The notes beneath the pieces are model-generated. The model saw nothing but the letters and a program-made list of their open reading frames with translations. It searched no databases and was not told where the DNA came from. The translations under genes were made by a program, and so were the position numbers. Shown piece by piece: positions 42,626 to 52,300 of a stretch of 64,000 bases of DNA. Source of the DNA: Ulva prolifera (lineage: Eukaryota; Chlorophyta; Ulvophyceae; Ulvales; Ulvaceae); assembly GCA_023078555.1 (NCBI GenBank), contig CM041200.1:806001-870000 (forward strand), written 5' to 3'. Each line of letters begins with the position of its first letter. The first letter of the stretch is position 1.

Positions 42626-42876
42626 GCACAGTGGATACAAGATTTTGATGGGAGTATGTGTCGGCGGTCTGGGACGGAGTATGTATTGCACAAGATGCCA
42701 TGGTGCAAAACTTGAGCCTCTGGCCAAGGGGCATCTCCACATAGAACCAGCGAGACAAGCCACGCCTGTTCCTGTTCCCACCGCAGGTAATGTTGACCAA
42801 TGTGGTATGGAAGATCAAGGTGGAGCAACCGAGCGTCTGGCTAGTGTGTTCAAGGTATCTGAGGAGCATAGATGAA

Positions 42877-43045
42877 AGATATGTCGAGCAGGTGCCTGTC
42901 AAAGTACGATTTCCGCTGAAGTGCCGAGCAGTCAAACACATTGTAAAGCCAACCGCTTCGAACCCAGTTTATAGAACAGGAGAGCACTGGAAAACGCCCT
43001 TGCAAGTGCTCTTGATTATATGGGAACGGCTGGAAAACAGTGCTG
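42877..43045 (+). repeat. Direct repeat D, copy 2
   Basis: This is the second copy of the 42,457-42,625 repeat, in the same orientation, 420 bases further on. Confidence 0.65.
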
Positions 43046-43366
43046 ACACACAATCTGACACAATTAGTCGCTGATTGATAGGAGAAAGAAAGGTCGCTAT
43101 ATCTCCAGGGCAGCGACGAGACACCTCTGGCATGAGACCAGGCACAAACACCCGAAGCGCCTAGCGCAAGTGGCGAGCCCTGTCAGCATACTTTGTATTG
43201 GTAGACATGCTTGACATTCCAACACGCTGCATAGTGACAGCGGGGTGCTCATCCACCGACATGGCTGCCTGCACATGCACACGGCGAAAACGATGCATCT
43301 TCTCGCCTGGATCATTGCCGAACTCACACATGTTGACGCGCACACGATTGGCAGCGGCTTGAGAAG

Positions 43367-43924
43367 TCAACCAGGTGGAGGAAGCGCGCTGGCTGCGAAA
43401 CACGGGCCCCTGATGAGCTCAGGTTCGGCACGGAATATACACCTGTGCCACTGGTACAGCGTCCGCACGCGACGAATGGCGCAAAGAGATGTGTCTGAAT
43501 TTGCTCTAATCTCCTGGGTGAGCGGTCGCCGGAGATATTCGGTCTTGGTCCAAGTAGGGGCCACCAGCAAGTGGCCAGTAGGAGCTACAAAGAAAGGCAT
43601 GGCAGCTGCCCACGCGGTGGCTATGGGGGTCGGATGGCCATCAGCCCCGAGAAGATATATGTCCCCCCAGTCAACATGCAGAGCAACCTGGCCCCGACGG
43701 CCACTGCACCACATGTATAACATATGAGTCAGGTCGCGTAGTAGCAGACCAGCCCGAGCACGGTCATGCACCTGTGCCGCGAGCACCAGAGCAGAGTCCA
43801 TGTTTTCCATGGCCAGCACGCGGCCTCGCAGTGCCGTGCCAATTCCACTGGCGGACCTACTTACCAGTAGGCGTAGGTCCGCCAGTTGAATTGGCACGGC
43901 ACTGCGAGGCCGCGTGCTGGCCAT
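43367..43924 (-). CDS. Uncharacterised minus-strand reading frame
   Basis: The 185-codon frame looks coding: GQVALHVDWGDIYLLGADGH, then FFVAPTGHLLVAPTWTKTEY. Its start lies inside a long inverted repeat, so the first 40 codons may be an artefact of that fold-back. I recognise no family. The minus-strand frame at 43,944-44,449 may be an upstream part of the same gene or element. Confidence 0.4.
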   Translation of the reverse strand: MASTRPRSAVPIQLADLRLLVSRSASGIGTALRGRVLAMENMDSALVLAAQVHDRARAGLLLRDLTHMLYMWCSGRRGQVALHVDWGDIYLLGADGHPTPIATAWAAAMPFFVAPTGHLLVAPTWTKTEYLRRPLTQEIRANSDTSLCAIRRVRTLYQWHRCIFRAEPELIRGPCFAASALPPPG

Positions 43925-43925
43925 G
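43808..43925. repeat. Inverted repeat with 53-base arms
   Basis: The left arm 43,808-43,860 (CATGGCCAGCACGCGG...) and right arm 43,873-43,925 are reverse complements with one mismatch, around a 12-base spacer. GC content is high, so a strong hairpin or cruciform is expected. Confidence 0.92.
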
Positions 43926-43943
43926 AGCTGGCGGCGCTAGTAT

Positions 43944-44449
43944 TCATGGAGGGCGCGCGGTCTGAAACAAATCAGACCGCACGGGGTTGCCGACCCCGTC
44001 TGCATCACACCAATCTTGGGCGCGACACCGAAATTTGAAACATTGAGACGGCGAGCTCACTGAGCCGAGCAAAGTAGAACTGGCCACATCAGCAGCGGGC
44101 CCGCTGCGGCCGGCAAGCTTATAAGAGTGGGCAAGATCTAGAGGTGGCTGCGTACATACATCATTGGACGGCAGAAGCGCCACTAAACGTCCACACTGGA
44201 AAACATGCCCCCGAGATACGCGCTGAAAGAATTGTGTATGCGCTGGCAATTCGAAATAGTCCGGGGATGACGGGAAAGCTCCATCTCCTCAGCGACAAGA
44301 GCCACGCGCTCCGCACACAGCAGCCGCTCCCTCTCCATGCAAGAGACGGGCGCAACCAATGTCGGTGAAGGGCCAGCACCATACCGAAGGAATGTAAGGT
44401 GCTCAAGTGCATCAGCCAGCGCACATACAAGACAACTCAGCGGTGACAA
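43944..44449 (-). CDS. Uncharacterised minus-strand reading frames
   Basis: Two overlapping frames (44,449-44,183 and 44,249-43,944) share a boundary near 44,190. The first reads MERERLLCAERVALVAEEME, the second VSRGHVFQCGRLVALLPSND. A frameshift or intron between them is likely. No family recognised. Confidence 0.3.
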
Positions 44450-44639
44450 GGCTCAGGGGGAAATGCTGCGTGCAGCGGTAAGGTTGCACAAGGGAGGTTG
44501 GGGCTTGGAAGAACTTTCCAACGCGGATCCCAAAGCATTCTCACCAGCGACTACCATCAGCACTGTGTCGCAGTGTAGAATCATTCTCATTCCGTGACCC
44601 ATGCATGTGGACCACCACGTCAGCTCGACACTAAGACTC

Positions 44640-45355
44640 GATCGTGTCGGGTGCCGCAAAAACATAGCAGTTGCCGCGATCGACATTCTGCAATAATCAC
44701 CCGGACGTTACGTATTCAGACCTGGGCAACATATCGGCAAGGCCCATCCAGAACTACTTGTGCTCCCGCTTGAACAATGCTAGAGTGTACTACTTGATTT
44801 TGCTCAGCTGCGGCAAACGCATTCCGTGGCCTGCGGGGAAACTCACGGTTTGGACGTGACGCCTGAAAAGCTACTTTATGCAATAAGATCCACCTGCAGC
44901 TGCAAGGCAGCCTTGACTGCGGCGTCACAACCGATGAATTTCGACAAAGTGATCGTGTCAGCCGCACTTGAGTTGCTGTGGTGAAAACGTGTTGCTTAAT
45001 ACATGTGGCATGGGCCACCAGCCATGTGCTCAGGGAAATCAATATGGTCACCACTACAGTGTGGCAGTCAACATTCCACTTCCCGAGACACCAGTAATGT
45101 GTGTTAGCACTTAGCTGAGGCAGGGCAGGGCTGGCATGCCTCACCCATGGCCTTGACCAAGGGCTACCTTTGAGTGGCTGTATCTCTCTGCTGGAGCCTG
45201 CAATGACGAAAATGCGATTATTTGGGCCTAGATAGGGCCAAGTACGTTCGATGTAGCGCTGCCTGTTGGAAACGACTGTTGCGGATCCAGGGAACCAAGA
45301 ATTACCGCAATCCGAGAATTATGCACTGAGATATGGATTGTTGAGTGCACTTGGT
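44640..45355 (+). repeat. Repeat X, longest copy
   Basis: The left part matches 12,040-12,260 and the right part matches 16,900-17,727 (GAGTGGCTGTATCTCTC, CGACTGTTGCGGATCCAGGG). Together these show one repeat of at least 700 bases with worn copies. No terminal repeats found; class unknown. Confidence 0.6.
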
Positions 45356-45604
45356 CTTGGGCCCCATTTGGAGCTGCACCGAAAGCCCGACTACACGAGC
45401 ACGCAGATCTGCGGCTGCGCCGCGACGAGACGCGCTACTGCGCAGATAAGCAGACCTTATCTATGGATGCTCTGCGATCAGTCTCGTCTTCTGAGAGTTC
45501 GGATGTGTGACGTGCTGCATGTCCTTCCGTGACCCATGCATGTGGGGACCGTAATTCCGGTTGAGATGCACCACGTCAGCTCGACACTGAGATTTGGACG
45601 TCCA
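45356..45604. other. Unassigned stretch
   Basis: A G/C-rich piece around 45,390-45,450 has no recognisable gene or repeat partner in the window. Confidence 0.4.
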
Positions 45605-45764
45605 CCGCTACGCCGACAACTTTCCCAGCATGGATTCCTGGCACTGTGATCAGTATCCTCGGGCCGCTGGTAGTATAGTCTACGCCGCCGCCGGCTGTAA
45701 GGGCGTATCTCTGATGAGGCCGCTGATTCACGGGGACGTGCTATGTTTTTGCGGGAGCCTGTGC
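45605..45764 (+). repeat. Tandem repeat T, left copy
   Basis: The stretch from GCCGACAACTTTCCC through GTAAGGGCG to CTATGTTTTTGCGGGAGCC matches 46,867-47,020 with changes. The hAT-like element sits exactly between the two units. Confidence 0.6.
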
Positions 45765-46858
45765 TAGGGCTGTAAATTTAACTTTACCCCCATTTTAACT
45801 CAGTTTCAAATGCTATTTTACTTTACAATTTTAACGTTAAACCGATTCAGAGGCGTTAAAGGGGGTATTTTACTTTTATTTTACTTTAACGTGTTTTGAA
45901 GGTAAGGGTGCTTTAAAATGAAAATTTAAGCCAAAAAGGGCTGCATTCACACTGGCTTTGACCGACCTCACAGGACAAAGAACTCTAGCAATGCACGGTG
46001 GCCATGGTTGAACTAGCACACATGTTGCTGAGTTCAATGTGTGACACTATGCGCTTTCTAATGCTTTGGGAGTCAAATTCCGTAGTCTCTGTGTGCACCT
46101 GTCTTTGATTTGGCAGTGAGCAACTGCCAGGCATGCCGCGAAGCAAGCGGCCTGCAGACTCTTAAGAGACTGATAGTCTTGACGAGGAAAGTCATGATGA
46201 TGTGGTAGGTGTTGGTGGCTCTAGAAAACGTAGAAAGACTGCTGCCACTGCGGTGGCTCAAAAGAAAAAGCCGGTCCAGAAAGCATCTACGAAGAAGGGC
46301 AAAACCCTCAAGAAGGCAGAAAATGTCAGCGAGGCGAGCAAGGCGAATGATGTGCTACGACTTATGTCCTCGACCAGCCGCCTCAAGAGCAAGGAAGCTC
46401 CATCTGCGCAGCTCAAGGGATGCTGGTCATGCCCATCTCCTTAATGGTTGTGATGCGGCTATAGTTGAGATTCCACCATTCAAAGACCTGTTTGAGTTTG
46501 TCGATGAAGTGGATGAGGAGGAGCGGGTGTTGCAGAACAAGGGTGCTGCGGCATGTGAGCTTGATTCTGCTAGTCCAGGATCATGCGCATCATTGTCAGG
46601 TTGCTCAGGAGGCGCCGACAGTTGGTAGGTGGTGCAAGAGGTCTGTCTAGGTCTCTGCGGACGTGTTTTGGTGCTCTAAGGCGGTCTGGTTGTTGTGTCA
46701 GGCCTCCTCGACGTGTTTAATTTTAAGGGTAAAGCGGCAAAACACTTGTTTAAAACACGTTTAAAGTCAAGCTTTTTGAAGCTATTTTACTTTTATTTTA
46801 CTTTAGCTTTCTTAATTAACGTAAAACCAGGCTCCCAAATGTTAAATTTACATCCCTA
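45765..46858 (+). mobile_element. Non-autonomous hAT-like transposon, copy 2
   Basis: The ends TAGGGCTGTAAATTT and AAATTTACATCCCTA form an inverted pair. GCCTGTGC flanks both ends (45,757-45,764 and 46,859-46,866), an 8-base duplication. The 1,094-base element is inverted relative to copy 1 at 18,220-19,346 and shares its subterminal TTTTACTTTTATTTTACTTT motifs. Confidence 0.88.
46133..46632 (+). pseudogene. Remnant reading frames inside hAT-like copy 2
   Basis: MPRSKRPADS, a TAA, then ETDSLDEESHDD and a K-rich basic stretch correspond to the start of the copy 1 frame. The later piece FKDLFEFVDEVDEEERVLQ to the stop near 46,628 matches copy 1's second piece. No catalytic domain is present. 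Confidence 0.5.
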
Positions 46859-46866
46859 GCCTGTGC

Positions 46867-47020
46867 GTCGCCATGCCGACGAATGTCCCGGCATGGCATC
46901 CTAGAACTGCTCTCAAATGTCCGCGGGGTTCTGGTAGTAGAGTCGACGCCGTCATGGGATGTAAGGGCGCGCCCCAGAGGAACGTTGTCTCGCTATGTTT
47001 TTGTGGAAGCCTGCGTGTTC
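46867..47020 (+). repeat. Tandem repeat T, right copy
   Basis: This copy has GCCGACGAATGTCCC, TGTAAGGGCG and CTATGTTTTTGTGGAAGCC, matching 45,605-45,764. Confidence 0.6.
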
Positions 47021-47080
47021 GCGGCCGGACTGTGATCCGAAACCACCCATCCTCGGCTATAGCTTAAGCTGGTCCTGGCG

Positions 47081-47575
47081 ATGATAACTGTGTACTTACA
47101 ATGCCCAGATCCTCACAACCCTGGTGTTCTGACGAATAAGACAGCACTGCAGTTATGTGGTCCAGTTATGCCCAGCCGCACATTTATAGAAGACTGCATT
47201 CCCGCTTTCCCCCAAATTATAGCCTGTAATCACGCAATCGCTCACGGGAGGATCAGCCCGGCCGCATTCGCCTTCCTGAACCGGCATGCTGACGTTGTTG
47301 CAGGTTCGGGCGCAGCCTCCCGGCGGCTGTTCTTGGAGAATGCGATGTGCGACCTGTCCACGACGCTGTGCCGCGCGGTGGCTCCGCAGGTGCACGCCGT
47401 TGCCCCGCTGATGGCACGTCATGCGGGCAAGGCAGTTTTGACGGGGCTGGCGGTCCCGTCCGATCCTCGCGCCGCTCACAGGCCACCCGGCCTGAGCGGC
47501 GCTGCACGCCCGCCCGGGCTGCCTGAAAGGCGGTTGTCGCTACGTGCGCTCGCGGCCTCGTCCGCTTCGTGGTAG
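47081..47575 (+). CDS. Uncharacterised reading frame (164 codons)
   Basis: The frame has protein-like text (MPSRTFIEDCIPAFPQIIAC, FLNRHADVVAGSGAASRRLF) and ends in an R/P/A-rich tail as GC content rises. I recognise no domain. It could be the first exon of a gene or a chance frame. Confidence 0.35.
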   Translation: MITVYLQCPDPHNPGVLTNKTALQLCGPVMPSRTFIEDCIPAFPQIIACNHAIAHGRISPAAFAFLNRHADVVAGSGAASRRLFLENAMCDLSTTLCRAVAPQVHAVAPLMARHAGKAVLTGLAVPSDPRAAHRPPGLSGAARPPGLPERRLSLRALAASSASW

Positions 47576-47629
47576 TGGCGGCTCTGGCGTACCGCACTTT
47601 GCCGCTGTCTTACCCGTGCGTCTGCGTGT

Positions 47630-48070
47630 GGCCCGCCATTGAGGCGCAACCGGGGGGTTTGGACAGGCTGGCCTGGACTTTGGGGGTTGCGGGTGTGGCT
47701 TTATAGGTGGGCGGGTTGGTGTGCAGGGGCTGGGTGGGGTGGGTTGTGCCGGGGGAGGCAGGGGCCTCCCCGGGGCGGGGGTTGTTGTTGGGGTCTCGCT
47801 GTTTCTTTGCTCGGCAGCCTTGGCTGTATGTGCTTTCGGGGCTCTTGCGCCTAGCTGGTGGGCGAGGTGCGGGTGGGAGTGTGGGTGTGCTTGTGGATGT
47901 AGGGTGGGAGGCTTGTGTGTGTTTGTTTGTGTGTGTGGTCGTGTGTATGGCTGTGTGGCTGTGGCCGGCGCAGGTGCTGACTTTGCGTGGGTGTGTTGAT
48001 GTGTGCTGCGTGTGCCTTGTTGCGTGGTGTGTGGTTTACCTGGTTGTTGCTCGCGGTGCTACCTGCCTTG
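47630..48070. repeat. G+T-biased low-complexity tract
   Basis: The plus strand is strongly G and T rich, with many GGG and GGGG runs (GGGTGGGGTGGG, GGGGCGGGGG) and later GTGTGTGT-like text. Open frames through it are composition artefacts. Closely spaced G runs could form G-quadruplexes. Confidence 0.8.
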
Positions 48071-48127
48071 CTTCCTTTGTCCTTGTAACACAATCGCTCA
48101 CACAGGCTGGATGAACTTACATCGTTG

Positions 48128-48841
48128 CTACCAACATGACTGTGATTCGAGAACATCTTCACAAGCTCTTGCAGCTGCTATGCATCTATTCCCACAATCA
48201 GACGAACCCTCGCAGCGACTGCACAACCCAGAAATTACCTTCAGGGCCCTGATCATGGGCTCATCCTGCCTTGAAAAGAAGGTTGATGCTTCCTCGATCA
48301 GGTTATCAATGCGCGCATGTGCATACAGCAGGGCAACTGCGCATGCCTGGTGACTGTGCGCTGATGCCAAATTCTTGTGTACTGAGCCAACTGTGGTATA
48401 CGCGCTCGCCTTCCATGATTTGCTGATCTTGGGGACCTTCATCTGTCTGGGACTTTCTCGGGATTTATTGTGAATGTGTGTTCGTGCCCGAAGTCTTGGG
48501 TGTGCGTCGTCATGCACCGATGCAAACATGTTCCATATGTTTGGGATGCATGATTTTCGTACGTTGCTAACAGAACCGCATTTTGGCTCAGATATTTCGG
48601 CAACCAAAACAAGGGATTCATTCTTCAGCACAGGCATGTCAATCTGAGCACATCTGTTTGCCACTTCAACTTGTGTTGCATGCCGCAGACTTGCCATGTG
48701 CATCCCTGTTGCAATCTGAGCAAAGATTGACCATGGAACCGGCATCGTTGCGGCCTGCAGTTCAATGTCAATCAAACCCAGAAATCTTGCTTTCCAAAGG
48801 TGTAGGTGATCAAACAAGCTATGAGCTGCAGTGCACATCAC
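48128..48841 (-). CDS. Uncharacterised frame directly downstream of the VPS13 gene
   Basis: The 237-codon frame starts where the VPS13 PH-like frame ends. It reads LWKARFLGLIDIELQAATMP, VLKNESLVLVAEISEPKCGS, and is basic afterwards. It might be a last VPS13 exon spliced on through a very short intron, or a separate gene. I find no known domain. Confidence 0.35.
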   Translation of the reverse strand: MMCTAAHSLFDHLHLWKARFLGLIDIELQAATMPVPWSIFAQIATGMHMASLRHATQVEVANRCAQIDMPVLKNESLVLVAEISEPKCGSVSNVRKSCIPNIWNMFASVHDDAHPRLRARTHIHNKSRESPRQMKVPKISKSWKASAYTTVGSVHKNLASAHSHQACAVALLYAHARIDNLIEEASTFFSRQDEPMIRALKVISGLCSRCEGSSDCGNRCIAAARACEDVLESQSCW

Positions 48842-49332
48842 CTGTGCAATGTTCTGTGATCGGTACGTGCCTGGCCACCACAGTCCGCCGCCTGAAGAGC
48901 TGAATTGTCCTTCACATACCGCTGTTCAAAGTAATTGTCAAGCTGCCTGTTAACCTTCTGCATCATTACTTCCACTACCGCCTCTTGTTGGCATGCAACC
49001 GCATGCCATGCGGGAACATCAAACCTGATCCTTCCCAACATGACTGAATCTGTGTAAGAAATCACCACTGTATATCCCACGGTTATGATGGACGAGATGT
49101 GTTCCAGCTTGAGAATCCATCTGACCAACGACCTGGTTGATTCGCGCGATCGGCAGTACACCAGATGCTCTTGTCCCAGGACCAACGTCCTTCCACTCTT
49201 GTTTTGTACCCAATCCACGACTCTCAGATTCTCTAGCTCTGGCCGGGTCCGTCTCAAGAGTTCTTCCCAAGCATGCCCAGCACTGGACTCTCTTGTGGAA
49301 GCAGCATCGTCGGCCCAAATTGCAGCCTGCAC
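48838..49332 (-). CDS. VPS13: VPS13 C-terminal PH-like domain exon
   Basis: After an intron of roughly 75 bases, WVQNKSGRTLVLGQEHLVYC and LKLEHISSIITVGYTVVISY have the strand pattern of the VPS13 PH-like end. The helix AVVEVMMQKVNRQLDNYF follows. The frame ends shortly after. Confidence 0.75.
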   Translation of the reverse strand: MQAAIWADDAASTRESSAGHAWEELLRRTRPELENLRVVDWVQNKSGRTLVLGQEHLVYCRSRESTRSLVRWILKLEHISSIITVGYTVVISYTDSVMLGRIRFDVPAWHAVACQQEAVVEVMMQKVNRQLDNYFEQRYVKDNSALQAADCGGQARTDHRTLHR

Positions 49333-52300
49333 CTTCCTGACACAGACCTTGAACCTCTGGGCGCGGAGTATGAGGAATAAACAATTTCGGTGGGCAAAAC
49401 GTCACCTGCCCATGGTTTCGCCGTGGCCCCCGTATCGCAGCTCTCCATCTGCCTGTTGATCCCATCATCTCTATTTCAGCTCCGATTCCGTACATGGTTC
49501 TGGATGTGAAATCAAAAATGCTTGCAACCGGCAGCAGCAATCCACCTATGCCACAGGCGAGACCGATTGCAGCGCCTGTCAGTCCCTCATCGCGCCAGCC
49601 TTTTGTAGGCAGAGAAACAAAATTATGAACCGCATATCGGCTAGAAGCGCTCACAATCGCCGACCCTGAAACTATTGCATGTGTAAATGTTTGGGGTTTT
49701 CTCAGCAGAGACCGCTCGATTGGGGCCCGTCCATACGAGACCTTTCTGAAACCAGTCCCGATCACACCCACAAGTTGACCCAAAACAATGAAACAACTGG
49801 CTCCAAACTCAGCAACAGCTCGCGAGGTCCCAATCAGAACTCCCTGGGCCACCTCTGTCCACCTGGATCCCGAGCGTGCTGCAAAATAGGGCTGATAGAA
49901 GATGTACCATGCACCGGAAACTAGAGAAGATCCTAGCGCTATAGTGCTGCCAATTATCTGAACACGGCCCACCAATTTGTGCAACGATGCCCAGATCTGC
50001 AAGCCGATGGTCCACCTTATCAGGCGCAGGAGCTGAGTTGCATGTGTTCAAGTACAAATCCCTGATGATAATGGCAGTATGTGTGCAGCTAGTCTGGCCA
50101 ACGTCAACACGGAAAGTCTTACCTGCCTGACAAAGTGAGCTGATATCATGTTGACGAGTTGTTGAGGGCTTGCAAATTTGCTCTCAAGGCAGAATGCTGC
50201 AGCTGATATGCGGATATCATCTAGATCGGACATGGACAGCCCAGTTGCAAGTGCAATACTTAATAAAGTGCTATTTTTCCGTCTCTCACCATCATGGAAT
50301 GGTACGAAGGTGAAATGTAATGTAATCTGATTTACTTGAAGCTTTTCAAAGAACCTGAAAGAATCGTAGACTCACAAAACGATATCACAGAAGGTGGTGC
50401 CGTGCCAGCAGCCCGCACCATCTATCAGTTGCAGCACAAGTTGACTTCCTGCGTGTGTTGTCAACAGCTGTCTGCAACATTTGGTTAAGAATTGCTTCAG
50501 AAGTCACAGTCGCATTGCTTCTCACAATCCTTATGAGCATTTTATCAAAAGGCAACATCAACACGAATTTGCGAATATCATCTAGGAAAGCCTCCTCCAG
50601 ACATACTTCCAGTGGTTCCAGGTGCAGAAAGAAATTTCTGCAGAGGTCCAGTGATACTTGCCTGTTAAGAATCTGCCTTGTTGACTTCTCACCTACGAAG
50701 ACAGAGTGAGAACTTACCTGATGACGACGCCGCGTGTGACAGGTCCATTGCGATCTGCCAGAACGCGGGTGCACTGCATGGTGAAGAGCGGGTCTCCTTG
50801 ACATTGCCTCTCAAAGTCTCTCTGGGCCGCCTTCAAGATGCCGGATCTCTCGACATTCGAAACCCGCTGCCTTCGGCACACCACAACTGGCATAGATGCA
50901 CTCACGAGCTGGTTGTCCACCTGGAGATTTTGAACTGAAAGTGTGAGCTCACTGGTGCAAGACCCAGTTTGCTTGTCTGTAGCAGAGTCTTGTCTGAAGC
51001 GCCCCTGCAACTGTTCAGATTGCTGCACACATTCTTTGCACGGAAGTAGTATATATTTGGACCAAGACTACACCTGGATGTCCATGATGTGTACGAATGT
51101 CAGCTCTCGTGTAAATCTGTTTGACACACAGTCAATGATAGAGACACCCAATCCCTTCAATTGAACATCCATTGCCCAGCATGCGTTCTTCTCTTCTTGG
51201 TCTGTGAACTCCAGTCTGACATGTATCCGGTTGCGGTGCAGACTGTTGTCACTCGTCGCTGTAGACTTGCTGTTTGAACTGTCACCTGATAGCATAAGGT
51301 CAATCCACCTGTACTGCGGCTGGCCTCGCTTTGGTAGAGAATGCAAGGGTATTGTGGTTCGTCCCCTGAGCTCATCTGCTCCAAACCGATGCAGTTCAAA
51401 GGTCTGCAAGCACACGATGAATGTTTATGTGGGGCACAGATGTATAGATTGCAAGTTCCTAACGTCTGCTTTCTGCACATTTCAGTTCAACAACATTCCC
51501 GCCCGATGTGTAAGGACTCTGAAAACCAGCAGACCAGCACCTGCAACACCATAACATCATGTCTACTACAGTGCTGGAACAGGAGCCTTTCGTTCCATAA
51601 AGGCGCGATCCCTGATGCCCATGATGTTGACTTGATCATTTCTGACCCCTGTTTCCCAAGCAGTATTAGCTGAGTCTTGAAGCGTATGCCCATCCGTGGC
51701 GGCACAAGCGCCATGGAGCCTTCTAGCACGTCCACTACCAAGTTCCCAGTCTGTCTCCAATCAAAGACCTTATTCTCCGATGCAGATACACTGCTGTTGT
51801 TGGGGCCCAGATCATCTCCATACTTTTCGTTGAGCTGTGCCAACAATTCGCGATTATGATTCACCTTAGCCTGCATTTGAATGTTCAACGTATCACATTC
51901 CAACGGGTCTGTGACTGAGACAAACATGGCGAAGACCTCACCCGCAGTGTCATTAGCTCCATTTCAAGACGCTCCTGCTCAGTGGACATCCAAAACGCAT
52001 GAAGAACGATCTCCCCCCCCCAGTTCCATGCGCTTCGCAGAGGCTGCCAAGTTAATACATGCTCAATCTCATGCCCACCATGCACCTGATGCTTTACTTT
52101 GTCTAGGTGCAGCTGGGCCTTCGCGACTGCCCATGCACCCAGTGCTGTGCATTTGAGCAGTTTCAAGGTCATTACACCAGATGTTGGAACTTTGCGGATG
52201 ATGACATCAAATCCTCGGGAGGGAATGGATGTTGCAGACACGGGATGAGTCAGATGCTCTTGTTGCCACTGAAATTTCCCATGGCCACGTGACAGGATGA

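Noticed and set aside
47639-48114. Overlapping plus-strand frames rich in G, W, V and C
   Set aside because: The composition comes from the G+T-biased tract, not from selection on protein.
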